A DNA stretch of 64,000 bases from Myotis daubentonii (GCF_963259705.1 NC_081861.1:67313623-67377622), one strand, 5' to 3'; shown: positions 20,217 to 31,263, counted from the first letter of the stretch. The notes: generated from the letters alone by a model not told the origin. Program-made: numbers and translations.

Positions 20217-20374
20217 TCTATAATAATAAAAGTGTAATATGCTAATTAGACCAGACAGCCGAAAGACCTTCTGGACATCTTTCTGGATGAAGCCGGGGCT
20301 GTGAGGGCCAAGGCAAGCTGCCAAGACTGTGAGGGCCAAGCCTCTTGCAGGAATTTCGTGTATCGGGCCTCTAA
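20217..20374 (+). mobile_element. Helitron, array member 3 (short, 158 bp)
   Basis: Begins 'TCTATAATAATAAAAGTG' and ends 'CTAA' (a valid CTRR terminus) with a weak 'GGAATTTCGTG' hairpin remnant. The interior is mostly deleted. Confidence 0.85.
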
Positions 20375-20389
20375 TATAGAAATAACTCT

Positions 20390-20720
20390 TTCAGCTTGAT
20401 AATGAAAAGACAGCCCAAATAATAAATGCGAAAATGTTTTGAACAGATATTTCTTCATATATACAAATGGCCTTTAAATGCATAAAACATGACCAGCATC
20501 ATTATCCATTAGGGAAATGCAAATCAAAACATTAATTACCATTTTATTCTCCCTAGGGTAGTTAAAATAAAACATGAAAATAACAAGTGTTGGAGAGGAT
20601 GTGGAGAAAATGAAACCATACATTACTGGTGGCAAGTAAAGTGGTGCAGACACTGTCAAAAACAGTTTTGCAGTTTCTTAAATAATTAAATATAAAGTTA
20701 CTCTATGACCCAGCAAATTA
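20390..20720 (+). mobile_element. Old L1 ORF2 C-terminal fragment
   Basis: 'AGGGAAATGCAAATCAAAAC' and 'GTTGGAGAGGATGTGGAGAA' are the hallmark L1 ORF2 text just before the cysteine motif. It is strongly mutated. Confidence 0.75.
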
Positions 20721-21135
20721 TAGATGCCTTTTTCCATTTGTAGAACTTTTTTATATTCTTAATATGTTGACTTTTTTAATTGAAAGGGTTTTGGGTTTTG
20801 TCTAATGCTTTTTCTTCATGTATTGAGATAATCATATTATTTCTATCCTTTATCAAGTTGGTGTATTAAATTAGTTGATTTCAGATATTAAATTACCTTT
20901 GCATTCCTGGGATAAATTCCACTTGATCACTGTGTATATTCCTATTTGTAGAATGCTGGATTTGTTTTGCTAGCATTTTCTCCAGGTATTAGGGTAATAA
21001 TGATCTCAATGAGAAGAATTAGAATTGGTTCTCTTTCTACTTTCTTGGAAGAATTTATAAAGAATTAATCTTTTTTTAAAATGTTAGATAGAATTCATCA
21101 GTAAAGCAAATTGTCCCAGGCTTTTCTTTTTTTAA

Positions 21136-21353
21136 ATATATATATATATTTTTTATTTCAGAGAGAAAGGGAGAGGGAGAGAGAGATAGAAACATCAATG
21201 ATGAGAGAGATTCATCAATCGGCTGTCTCCTGCATGCCCCCTACCGGGGATCAAGCTCACATTCTGGGCATGTGCCCTTGACCAGAATTGAACCCAGGAC
21301 CCTTCAGTCCACAGGCTGATGGTCTCTATCCACTGAGCAAAACTGGCTAGGGC
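21136..21353 (-). mobile_element. VES SINE
   Basis: Minus-strand head 'GCCCTAGCCAGTTTTGCTCA', B-box region 'GGTTCAATTCTGGTCAAGGG', VES body and A/T tail with a (TA)n stretch. It carries a 2-bp variant in the tRNA-like head. Confidence 0.9.
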
Positions 21354-21559
21354 TCCCAGGCTTTTCTTCATGGGATTTTTGAAAATTAATAATTCAATCT
21401 TTATTGCTATTTCTTGTCAATTCTGTTTTGTTATTTTTGGCATTTCTAGAAATTTGTCATTTTGTATTGGAATATGGTTTAATCATAGTATTCCCACATA
21501 ATCCTTATTTAATTTTTGTTAGGTTGTTAACTATATCCCCACTTTCATTTCTGATTTTT

Positions 21560-21615
<56 letters not shown>
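21560..21615 (+). repeat. (CT)n microsatellite
   Basis: About 28 CT units. Its leucine/serine open frame is not a gene. Confidence 0.95.
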
Positions 21616-21617
<2 letters not shown>

Positions 21618-22707
21618 GGTCTAACTAAATGTTGTCAATTTCATTGATCTTTTTAAAAATCTAACTTTTAATTTTGCTAATTTTCTCTTTTTTTTCTTTA
21701 TTTTTTTGCTTTATTATTATTTTTGTAAATTCTACTCCTTCTGTTTGATTTGCTGTGGTTTACTCTTCTTTCTTCTAGTTTAGAGTCTAAATTATTAATT
21801 TGAGGCCTTTGTTTTATATTATAGACATTAACCCTTCAATTTTGTTTCTAATCTAAGCAATGTATTAGTTGTATTTTATATAGTTTGGTATGTTTTAATT
21901 TTTTCATTCAGTTCAAAGTATTTTCTAATTTTCATTTTGCTTTTTTCTTGACCTATTATTTGCTAAGGAATGCATTGTTTAATTTTCACATATTTGTGAC
22001 TTTTCTCCTCTTAATGTTTTCTAATTATATTCCATTATAGTCAGAGGACATACTTTTTATTACTGATTTTGAACCTTTTATTAAGGATTTTTTATGATTT
22101 ATCATTTTGACAATATTAGAGAATATTCTATGTGAACTTGAGAGGATTTGTATTCTGCTATTGGTTGTTGAAGTGTTATACAAATGTGTGTTACGCCTAG
22201 ATGGCTTATAGTACTGTTCAATTATTCTATTTCTTTGCTGACCCTTTGTCTTAACTATTTGATTCATTAATGAAAATGAGGTATTGTACTTTACAAATAT
22301 TATTTTTAAGTTACCTTCTTCTTCCCTCAATTATCTCCATTTTTGTTTCATGTATTTTGGGCCTCTGTTGTTAGGTGCATATATTGTTATGATTGCTTTG
22401 TTTTCCTGTTCAGTTTATCTTTTTTAGCAATATAAAGTGTCTCTTTGTTTTCTCTCATAAAATTTTTTTCTTAAAGTTGATTTTGTCAGATATTAATTTA
22501 GCCTTTGCAGCTGTTTTTTGCTTATTTTTATATAGTATATCTCCTTTATATTCAAGTTATTTTTGTTCTTGCTACTAATGTGTTTTTGTACACAAGAAAT
22601 AGTTGGATCATTTTTTAAAATGTTAATTGAATCCATTTATTTTAAGATCTCCTTCTGAGACTGTAATCTTTATCAATGGCTTTTTAATTGAATGTATTGG
22701 GGTGACA

Positions 22708-23157
22708 TCTATAATAATAAAAGCATAATATGCAAGTTGACTGAACAACGGAACAGCAGAATTACTTTCCAGATGACCTTCCGGATGACCATGCTATGAC
22801 ACCCACTGGCGCCAGGCCAGCCAAGGTGGGTGCGATGCAATTGGTCGGTGCCCCGCCATTGCCCCATGATCACCCTGCAGAAGGAAGCCCAGGCCACCGT
22901 CCAGCAGGGCAATCAATCAGGAGCCTCCATGATCACCTCAAAGAGGGAAGCCCAGGCCACCAACTGCAGAATGTGGTGGGTGGATGGAGCCTCCCTCTGC
23001 TGGGCAATCCATCATGGAGGCCCGGCCGGGTGGGCAGGACCTACCTCTTTGGGGCGATTGATCATGGTGCTCCCAGACTGTGAGGAAGCACAGGCTGGGC
23101 TGAGGGACATTGGCCCCCACCCCCCGAGTGCACAAATTTCATGCACTGGGCCTCTAG
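22708..23157 (+). mobile_element. HeliBat Helitron inserted in an L1 3' UTR
   Basis: Starts 'TCTATAATAATAAAAGC' after A22707 and ends in 'TGCACAAATTTCATGCACTG' and 'CCTCTAG' before T23158. Removing it rejoins 'TTGGGGTGACA' and 'TCGGTTAATAAAATTA', the normal antisense L1 3' end, so the insertion caused no duplication. The interior has repeated 'GATCA..GGAAGCCCAGGCCACC' units at about 22865-22970. Confidence 0.92.
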
Positions 23158-23514
23158 TCGGTTAATAAAATTACACAGGTTTCAGGTATACAATTCTATT
23201 ATACATCATTTGCATATTGTATTGTATGTTCACTACCTCACATCAAGTGTCTTTCCATCACCATTTATCTCCTCTTTACCCTCCTTTACCTCACGCACCT
23301 CCATTTCCCTCTTATAATCACCATAATATTGTCTGTGCCTATGAGGTTTTTTCTTTGTCAATCACTTCACTATTTTTACCGAGCACCCCAACCCCTTCTC
23401 CCCTGACGACTGTCTATTTGTTCTCTGTATTGTATCCATTTTTCCATTTACTGCACTTTGGTTGAAATGTTTAGTCCACTTACATTAAATGTAATTGTTA
23501 AAAATACAGCATTT
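23158..23514 (-). mobile_element. Old L1 3' UTR, minus orientation (right part of the Helitron host)
   Basis: Continues antisense L1 3' UTR text ('CACAGGTTTCAGGTATACAA') and ends with the target of the young L1. The 14 bases 23501-23514 ('AAAATACAGCATTT') reappear at 24697-24710. Confidence 0.75.
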
Positions 23515-24696
23515 GGGCACTTGAAACTAAAGAAAAAATGAACAAATGGGACTACATCAAAATAAAAAGCTTCTGCACAACAAAAGAAACCATCAACAAA
23601 ACAACGAGAAAACCCACTGCGTGGGAAAACATATTTGCCAATGTCATATCTGATAAGGGCCTAATCTCCAAAATTTATAGGGAACTCATACAACTTAACA
23701 AAAGGAAGATAAACAATCCAATCAAAAAATGGGCAAAGGACCTAAATGGACACCTTTCAAAAGAGGACATTCAGAAAGCCAAGAGACATATGAAAACAGG
23801 CTCAAAGTCACTAATCATCCGAGAGATGCAAATCAAAACAACAATGAGGTACCATCTCACACCTGTCAGACTGGCTATCATCAACAAATCAACAAACGAC
23901 AAGTGCTGGAGAGGATGTGGAGAAAAAGGAACACTTGTGCACTGCTGGTGGGAATGCAGACTGGTGCAGCCACTATGGAAGACAGTATGGAGTTTCCTTA
24001 AACAACTGAAAATGGAACTCCCATTTGACCCTGTGATCCCACTTCTAGGAATATATCCCAAGAAACCGGAAACACCAATCAGAAAGGATATATGCACCCC
24101 TATGTTCATAGCAGCACAATTCACCATAGCTAAGATCTGGAAACAGCCTAAGTGCCCATCAGTAGATGAATGGATTAGAAAACTGTGGTACATCTACACG
24201 ATGGAATACTATGCTGCTGTAAAAAGGAAGGAACTCTTACCATTTGCAACAGCATGGATGGAACTGGAGACCATTATGCTAAGCAAAATAAGTCAGTCAA
24301 TAAAGGAAAAATACCACATGATCTCACTCATTCGTGGACAATAGAGACCATTATAAACTTTTGAACAATAATAGATACAGAGGCAGAGCTGCCTCAAACA
24401 GATTGTCAAACTGCAGCGGGAAGGCCGGGGAGGGTTGGGGGGCAGGACGTAGGGGGGTAAGAGATCAACTAAAGGACTTGTATGCATGCATATAAGCATA
24501 ACCAATGGACATAAGACATTGGGGAATAGGGGAGGCTAGGGGACTGTCTAGGGCGGGGGGATAAAATGGACACATATGTAATACCCTTTGTAAGACTTTA
24601 AGCAATAAAAAAATAAAAATTAAAAAATAAAATAAAATAAAATAAAAATAAAAAAAACATTTGAATGATGGCAGAAGAAAAAAAAATAAATAAATA
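23515..24696 (+). mobile_element. Young 5'-truncated L1 with possible 3' transduction
   Basis: Same subfamily as the full-length L1 (about 20 differences in ~1.1 kb by eye, aligned to 10095-11195). It keeps the last 268 codons of ORF2 open (23538-24344), including the cysteine motif, then the 3' UTR. The tail is double: an A-rich run to about 24657, a 20-bp non-L1 tag (24658-24677), then a second A-rich run. A 14-bp target-site duplication (23501-23514, 24697-24710) brackets it. Confidence 0.93.
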
Positions 24697-24710
24697 AAAA
24701 TACAGCATTT

Positions 24711-25740
24711 ACAATATGTTAGATGGTGCTAATGAGTTCCTATTTAAGAGTATAATATAATCAGATCAAGTAGGAAGATGGCTATATTAAAGATAAGCAC
24801 AATTATCAATGTGGTTGCAAAAAAAAAGAAGAGCAGTTAAAAAAATCAATGAAATGAAAAGGTGAGACTTTGCAAAAAATCAATAAAATTGATGAATGTC
24901 TGGCAAGATTGACAAAATCAATGAGACAAGTCACAAATCACCAATATCATTAGTGTAATATGCAATTTTAATAGAGATTCTGCAATTATTAAAAAGATAA
25001 AAAAGATATGAAAATTTCATGGTGATAAATTTAACAACCCAGGAGAAATAGATTATATCTTTCTGAAAAACTACAAACAGCCAGAACTCAAGCAAGATAA
25101 AACAGATAACATGAATTACTATATAAAATTTAAAAATGAAATTAGTAATTATAAGTCCCCCCTTAAATTGATTTCCAGCCTCAGATGGTTTTACTGGTCA
25201 ATTCTACCAAACATTAAAGTAGAATTAATTTCAGCACTATACAGTTTCATGCAGAAAATTTAAGAGGATGGGACACTTCCCTACTCATTTGAAGAGGACA
25301 TTACACATAATATCAAATCAGACAAAGGCATTACAATAAAAGAAAACAATAGACCAATATTTTTCATTAAAGTATTTCAAAATTCCTCAACAAAATATCA
25401 ATAAACTGAATCTAGTCAGCTATAACATGATTTAGACATTGTGACCAAGTGGCGTTTAAGTATTCAAGGCTCTCATTGTAATTGATATCAATCATATCAA
25501 TTAATATAATCTAATATGTCAACAAGCTAAAAAAGAAAAATAATATTATTGCATCAATTGATACAGAAAAAGCATTAGACAAAATCCAATACTCATTTAT
25601 GTTAAGAACTCTCAAGCAAATTAGGAGAGACAAAAATCCTCCAACTTGTAATAATAACTTACAACTGTGTTCAGATAAATAGATCAATAGATAGATAGGT
25701 AGATACAGCATACATAGATACAGTACACTTTATCTCTATA
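24711..25740 (+). mobile_element. Old L1 ORF2 fragments
   Basis: Diverged plus-strand L1 ORF2 text such as 'AATTGATGAATGTCTGGCAAG' cut short, 'CAATTGATACAGAAAAAGCA' (antisense-free RT region at about 25556) and 'TTACAATAAAAGAAAACAAT'. No frame longer than chance. Confidence 0.65.
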
Positions 25741-26108
25741 CTAGAGGCCCAGTGCATGGATTTGTACACCAGTGGGGTCCCTCAGCCTGGCCTGAACCCT
25801 CTTGCAATCCAGGGCCCCTCCTGGGATGTCAGACTGCTGGTTTCGGCCCGATACCTGCAGACCAGGCCAACGGACCCCACCGGTACATGAAATGCACCAT
25901 GCCTCTAATATGCACATAAGATCTTTGGTTAATCTCTTCCCTACCTCCCCCCTACCTCCTTTCCTGTTAGATCCACCAATCTGTTCCATGTTTCCATGCC
26001 TGTGCATTGAGCATTTTCCCCTTGGTGGTCAGTGTGTGTCATAGCTAACAGTCAAATGGTCAAATGATCAAATGGTTTGATGGTCATTTAGGCTTTTATA
26101 TATCTAGA
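25741..26108 (-). mobile_element. Composite Helitron carrying L1-like sequence and an inverted extra 3' end
   Basis: The minus strand starts 'TCTAGATATATAAAAGCC' at 26108 (after an A) and ends '..CACTGGGCCTCTAG' at 25741 (before a T). Inside, 25910-26009 is antisense L1/HAL1 3' UTR ('GATCTTTGGTTAATCTCTTC', 'CTGTTCCATGTTTCCATGCC'). At about 25885-25909 a second Helitron 3' end points the other way ('GGTACATGAAATGCACC..CCTCTAA'). It may be one element that captured L1 sequence, or a stack of truncated insertions. Confidence 0.65.
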
Positions 26109-26700
26109 TAAAGCATATAGTTATTATACACACACACACGTTTAACTAAGGCTAACATGTTTATGGTGACATATTAAATGCTTTCTCAATAATCAGGAAA
26201 AAAAGCAAGGACATGCATCTTACTATTTTTATTTAGCATAGTACTAGAAGTTTTAGCTACTACAAAAATGCAAGAAAAATAAAATTTATATGGATCAAAA
26301 GAGAGAGATAAAACTGTTTATATTTGCTGAGGAGATTATTATTTACTAGCAAACCCCAATAAACTACAACAGAAACATATGAAATATCTTCCAGAACTAA
26401 TGGGAGTTCCTCAAATTTATAGGATACAAGATCAACACATAAAAATAAATTCTATTCTTATATAGTAATAATAAACTTGAGCAAGACAAAACTTAAAACA
26501 TAATGCCATTTACAATCTCTCCAAAGAATAAATACTTGGGTATACACTGAACAAAATGTAAAGAATCTGCATGCTAAAAATTATAAAATTCTGATTAATA
26601 AAATTAAATAAGATCTAAATATATGAAGAGACATGCTCTGTTTGTGAATCTGAGAACTTTACATAGTAAAGGTAACCTTTCTCTACAAATTATAGCCATT
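26109..26700 (+). mobile_element. Old L1 ORF2 fragment
   Basis: Diverged reverse-transcriptase region ('CAATAATCAGGAAAAAAAGC', 'TTAGCATAGTACTAGAAGTT', 'AAACTGTTTATATTTGCTGA'). Heavily mutated. Confidence 0.7.
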
Positions 26701-26821
26701 TGCTATATATAAATCATTTCAATTGTTTTAAGCATTGCATAGTATATTCTTTAGTACTAGTTACTATCATTTACAGAGCATTTTCTTTTCTATTGATAAA
26801 CATTTGAGTTTTTAGATTTTT

Positions 26822-27425
26822 TAAAATTAAATTTATTGGGGTGACATTGGTTCATAAAATTATATAGGTTTCAAGTGTACAATTCAATGATACATTATCT
26901 GTATAGTGTATTATGTGTCCACCACCCAAAGTCAAATATGTCACCATATATTTGACTCCTGTTACCATTTACTAGCCCTCCACCTCCTGTCCCTCTGGTA
27001 AGCACCATGCAGGAGTCTATGTGAATTTGTTTGTTGTGTTTCTTGTTTGTTCATTTATTGCTTTCAGTTTTGTATCCCACATATGAGTGAAATTGTATGC
27101 TTGTTGACTTTTTTCTATCTAATTTATTTCACTTAGTATGATTCTCAAGATCCATCCATGTTGTCACAAATGGCAGAATTTCATCTTTTCTTATGGCAGA
27201 GTAGTATTTCATTATATATATATCTCACATCTTCTTTATCCAATCATCTATTGAAGAACAGTTTTGTTGTTTTCCTGTCTTGGCCATCATGAATAATGCT
27301 GAAATAAACATAGGGGTTCATATATATTTGTGAATAAAATTTTTCAATTTATTTCAGGTAGATACTCAGAAGAGGAGTTGCCGAGTTACATAGTAACTGT
27401 TATTAATTTTTTGAGGTACTCTGTG
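26822..27425 (-). mobile_element. Old L1 3' end, minus orientation
   Basis: Begins with the antisense 3' end 'ATTTATTGGGGTGACATTGG' and runs into antisense ORF2 ('GGCAGAGTAGTATTTCATTA', 'ATGAATAATGCTGAAATAAA'). It abuts a plus-strand L1 at 27426. Confidence 0.75.
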
Positions 27426-27624
27426 CTGACCAACTGGGGTTCATTCCAGGAGCACAAGGATGGTTCAATATACACAAATCAATCAATGTAATACACCACA
27501 TTAAAATAATAAGAGAGAAAAACATATGATCATATCAATAAATGTAGAAAAACATTTGATAAGATACAACATCCATGTATGATTAAAGTACTCAATAAAA
27601 TGGGTATAGAAAGAAAGTACCTCG

Positions 27625-27716
27625 GGGGAAAAAATGGACGCATATGTAATACCCTTTGTAATACTTTAAGCAATAAATAAAAAAAAATTAAATTTGGAGA
27701 CTGGAAAAAAAAGAAA
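27625..27716 (+). mobile_element. Very short young L1 insertion with possible 3' transduction
   Basis: Only the last ~60 bases of the young L1 3' UTR ('GCATATGTAATACCCTTTGT', 'TTTAAGCAATAAA') are present, then A-rich sequence, a 17-bp unique tag (27688-27704) and a second A-rich run. A perfect 17-bp target-site duplication 'AGAAAGAAAGTACCTCG' flanks it (27608-27624 and 27717-27733). Confidence 0.92.
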
Positions 27717-28517
27717 AGAAAGAAAGTACCTCGACATAATAAAGTCCATATATGACAAAACCTCAGATAATATCATACTAAGTGGTAGAAACTGAAAGCT
27801 TTTCCTCTAAAATCAGGAAAAAGACAAGGACGCCCACTCTCACTAATCTTATTCAACATAGTACTGGAAATCCTAGCCAGAGCAATCAGCCCAGATAAAT
27901 AAATAAAATGCATCTAAATTGGGAGTGAAGAAGTAAAATTGTCACTTTTTGCAGATTATTTGATTCTTTATGTAGAAAACCCTAAAGACTCCACCAAAAA
28001 AGCATTAGAAACAATTAACAAATACAGTAAAGTTGCAGGATACAAAAATCAATGTACAAAAATCCACTGCATTTCTATATCCTGATATTGACATTTCAGA
28101 AAAAAAAAATTGGAAAACAATCCATTTGCAATTGTAAAAAAATTAAAAAAAGGAAAATACCTAGGAATAAATTTAACAAAGGATGTGAACAACCTATGTC
28201 TTGGAAAATACAAAGCATCATTAAAAGAGATTTAAAATGACATCAAAAACTGGAAAGATATTCTGTGTTCATGGATTAGAAGAATCAACATAGTTAAAAT
28301 GTCCATATTACTCAAGCAGTATACAGATGTAATGAAATCCCCATCAAATCACAATGACATTTATAAAAATAATAGAGCAAAAATACATCCCATCAGATTT
28401 GTATGTAACCACAAAAGACCCCGGATAGCCAAAACAATCCTGAGAAAAAAGAATGAAGCCAGAGGTATTGCACTCCTAGACTTCAAATTATGCTACAATA
28501 ATCAAAACATCATGGAC

Positions 28518-28725
28518 CTAACCAGTTTGGCTCAGTGGATAGAACATCAGCCTGCAGACTGAAGGGTCCCAGGTTCGATTCCAGTCAAGGGCATGTACCT
28601 TAGTTGCGGGCACAACCCCAGTCGGGGGTGTGCAGGAGGCAGCTGATCCATGTTTCTCTCTCATCAATGTTTGTAACTCTCTATCCTTCTCCTTTCCTGT
28701 CTGTAAAACATCAATAAAAAATATA
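28518..28725 (+). mobile_element. VES SINE
   Basis: Plus-strand head with A box 'TGGCTCAGTGG' (28528-28538) and B box 'GGTTCGATTCC' (28572-28582), VES body and 'CAATAAAAAATAT' tail. It is inserted in old L1 ORF2. Confidence 0.93.
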
Positions 28726-29909
28726 AAAAAAATATCATCAGAAAAACAGACACACAAACTAATGGAAGAGAATTGAGAACCCAGAAATAAACCCAAATGT
28801 ATATGGACAAATAATTTTTAATAATAGAGCCAAAAACATACAACAGGGAAAATAAAGCTTCTTTAATAAATGCTTCTGGTAAATTGGAAACCCACATGCA
28901 AAAGAATAAAACAAGACTGCTGTTTGACTACTGTTTGTCCCCATAAAGGAAAATTAATTCAAAATGGATCAAAGACCTAAATATAAACCTGAACCAATAC
29001 ATTACATGGAAGAAAACATAGATAATAAATTTCTGGACCTTGGTCCTAGAGAGGATTTCATGAATTTGACACCAAAGGCAAGGGAAGTGAAAGCAAAATA
29101 AATGAATGAAACTATATCAAATTTAAAAGGTTCTGCACAGCAAAAAAAAAGCTGCTAATGTACCAAAAAAAGCAACCAACTAAATCAGAGAGGACATTTG
29201 AAAACAACAGTTTTGACATAGAGTTAATATCCAAAATATATAAAGAGTACATACAACTCAACACCAAACAAATAATCTAATTTTAAAAATAGGCAGAGGA
29301 TCTGAACAGACACTTTTCCCGAGAAGGCATACAAATGGCCAACAGGTATATGAAAAGATGTTCAACTTCACTGGCTATTAGGGAAATGCAAGTCAATCCA
29401 CAATGAGATACCACCTTGCACTTGTTAGGATGACTATTATCAACCAGATAGTTGGAGAGGATGTGGAGAAAAAGGAAGCCTTATTTAATGGTGGGAATAT
29501 AAACTGGTACAGCCACTATGGAAAGCAGTATGGAGTTTTTGCATTTTCATTGGAATGAAAAAATGTTGTTTGACCCCTCCTTATATGAATATATTTTCAT
29601 ATATACATAAGTATATCTCTACCAGAGATTAATCAGGATTGAAATTGCTTGTCCAAAGAGAGTGTTCACTTAAATTTCTAATTGATACTGCCAAATTGTC
29701 CTCCAGAAAATTGTGCAAGAGTGCGTATTTGTGGAGTGCTGACAGTAAAGGGTAAAAGTGGTAAAATATATGGTGACAAGGAGATTTGACTTTAGGTAGT
29801 GGGCACACAATACAACTTACAGGTCATCCTATCTAATAAAAGAGAAAAATGGTAATTGGCGTACGACGATACCCTTTTCATTGGCTAATCAGGGCTATAT
29901 GCAAATTAA

Positions 29910-29992
29910 CTGCCAACTATGATTGGCAGTTAACTGCCAACTATGATTGACAGTTAACTGCCAACTAAGATTGGCAGTTAACTGCCAACAAG
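29910..29992 (+). repeat. Tandem palindromes inside a Helitron
   Basis: 'GGCAGTTAACTGCC' occurs several times in a row at about 25-bp spacing. Each unit is self-complementary and could form a hairpin or cruciform. Confidence 0.9.
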
Positions 29993-30344
29993 ATGGCGGT
30001 TAATTTGCATATGTAGGCACAATGCAGGGAGGCGAAAGGGAAAGCAGGAAGAAGCCCCCTGCCACTGACAGTGATCGGAAACCCAGGGGGGAGCTAAGAG
30101 CCGGGGGGCAGGGCAAAGGCGGCCCTGGGGCCGCCTTTGCCCTGGCCCCCAGCCATGATCGGAGAATCAGGCGCCTTTGCCACCCTGGCCAGTGATAGCA
30201 GGAAGTAGGGGTGGAGCCAGCGATGGGAGCTGGACACGGTCGAAGCTGGCAGTCCCGGGAGCTAGGGGTCCCTTGCCTGGGCCTAAAGCGGAGCCCACGA
30301 TCGCGGGGCCGCTGCAGCTGCGGGTCCCCGCTGCCCGGGCCGGA

Positions 30345-30800
30345 CGCCTAGGCCAGAGGCCTCAGGCCTGGTCAAGGGGCCGATCCGGTGATTGGTGATC
30401 GGAGTGTGATGAGGGTCAACTCCTCTGGCCGAGGCATCAGGCCTGGGTGGGGGGCGGAGCCGGGTATTGGCGGGATATGATGGTCCCCTTGCCCAGGCCT
30501 GAAGCCTGGGTCAGAGGTGTCAGGCTTGGGCGGGGGGTGGAGCAAGCGATCAGAGGGAGATGGGGGTCCCCTGCCCAGGCATGATTCCTGGGCCAGAGGC
30601 CTCAGGCCTGGGCAGGGGCCAGAGCCAGTGATCAGGGGGAGATGGGGGTCCCCTGTCCAAGCCTGACACCTCTGTCAGAGGCGTCAGGCCTGGGCAAGGG
30701 GCCAATCAGGCGATCGGAGGGTTATGGGGGTCTACACCTCTTGCCGAGGCATCAGGCCTGGGTAAGGGGCCGATCCTGCGATTGGAGGGTGATGGGGGTC
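30345..30800 (+). repeat. GC-rich minisatellite inside a Helitron
   Basis: About six degenerate units of roughly 75-90 bp built from 'GGCATCAGGCCTGGG' plus 'GGGGGTC' phrases. The related Helitron 19412-20216 has fewer. Confidence 0.8.
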
Positions 30801-30902
30801 AACGCCTGAGGGCTCCCAGTATGTGAGAGGGGGCAGGCTGGGTTGAGGGACACTCCCCCCCACACACACCCAGTGCACGAATTTCATGCACCGGGCCCCT
30901 AG

Positions 30903-31263
30903 TATATAATAGAATTGTGCACTTGACGCATAGATACATAGAACAGATTGATGGTTATCAGAGAGGAGGGAGGTTGGAAAATTGGGTGGAAAAGGTGAAG
31001 GGATTGAGAAGAACAGATTTGTAGTTATGTAGTAAGCATGGAGATGTAAAGTACAGCATAGAAAATATAGTCCATAATATATTTACTATGTGTGGTGCCA
31101 GTTCGGTACTGAAAATATCAGGGGAAACACTTTGTAAAGTATATGATAGTTTAATCACTATGCTATATACTTGAAACTGAAACAAAATATTGCATGTAAA
31201 CTGTAATTGAAAAATTAAAAACAAAAATTGTGCACTTGAAAGCTACATAATTGTATTAACTAA
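30903..31263 (+). mobile_element. Old L1 3' UTR with a nested short L1
   Basis: The old 3' UTR text 'AGAATTGTGCACTTGA' is split by a ~299-bp 5'-truncated L1 3' end (30927-31225, ending in '..AATTGAAAAATTAAAAACA'). That insertion is flanked by a 14-bp duplication 'AATTGTGCACTTGA' (30913-30926 and 31226-31239). The host resumes 'AAGCTACATAATTGTATTAA' and is cut by the Helitron triplet at 31264. Confidence 0.85.

Larger units (their letters stand above)
18972..20374 (+). mobile_element. Head-to-tail triplet of HeliBat Helitrons in one A|T site
   Basis: Three Helitrons abut with no base between them: 18972-19411 (TCTATACTAATAAAAG...CTAG), 19412-20216 (TCCTATATAATAAAAG...CTAG) and 20217-20374 (TCTATAATAATAAAAG...CTAA). 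The host reads A at 18971 and T at 20375. Joining 'GTATCCAGAA' to 'TATAGAAATAACTC' restores continuous old L1 text, so the whole triplet occupies a single Helitron target without duplication. Confidence 0.9.
20721..22707 (-). mobile_element. Old L1 ORF2/3' UTR, minus orientation (left part)
   Basis: Long antisense L1 text ('GATAAATTCCACTTGATCAC', 'CTAGCATTTTCTCCAGGTAT', 'GAGAAGAATTAGAATTGGTT'), interrupted by a VES SINE (21136-21353) and a (CT)n tract (21560-21615). It reaches an L1 3' end ('TATTGGGGTGACA') where a Helitron is inserted at 22708, and continues beyond that insertion. More than one old L1 may be joined here. Confidence 0.65.
27426..29826 (+). mobile_element. Old L1 ORF2 to 3' UTR, base of a nested stack
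   Basis: The text runs from the RT domain ('CATTCCAGGAGCACAAGGAT') through degraded RT and C-terminal regions ('GTTGGAGAGGATGTGGAGAA' at about 29451) into the 3' UTR ('AGTAAAGGGTAAAAGTGG', 29745). It carries a 92-bp L1 (27625-27716), a VES (28518-28725) and Helitrons, and resumes at 30903 and 32731-32760. All frames are broken. Confidence 0.8.
29827..30902 (+). mobile_element. HeliBat Helitron with expanded internal repeats
   Basis: Starts 'TCCTATCTAATAAAAGAG' after A29826 and ends 'CCGGGCCCCTAG' before T30903. Near the 5' end it has three copies of the palindrome 'TTGGCAGTTAACTGCCAA' and one variant (about 29910-29992), where array member 19412-20216 has one. The interior (about 30345-30800) holds about six ~85-bp GC-rich units. 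It is inserted in an old L1 3' UTR, whose text rejoins across it. Confidence 0.93.

Noticed and set aside
28518..28600. tRNA gene candidate (A and B boxes)
   Set aside because: The boxes belong to the tRNA-related head of a VES SINE; the same head occurs at many other loci here and is followed by the VES body, not a folded tRNA 3' half.
29910..29992. CRISPR-like regularly spaced palindromes
   Set aside because: Units are nearly identical including the spacing sequence, lie inside a eukaryotic Helitron, and there are no cas genes; the host is a vertebrate.
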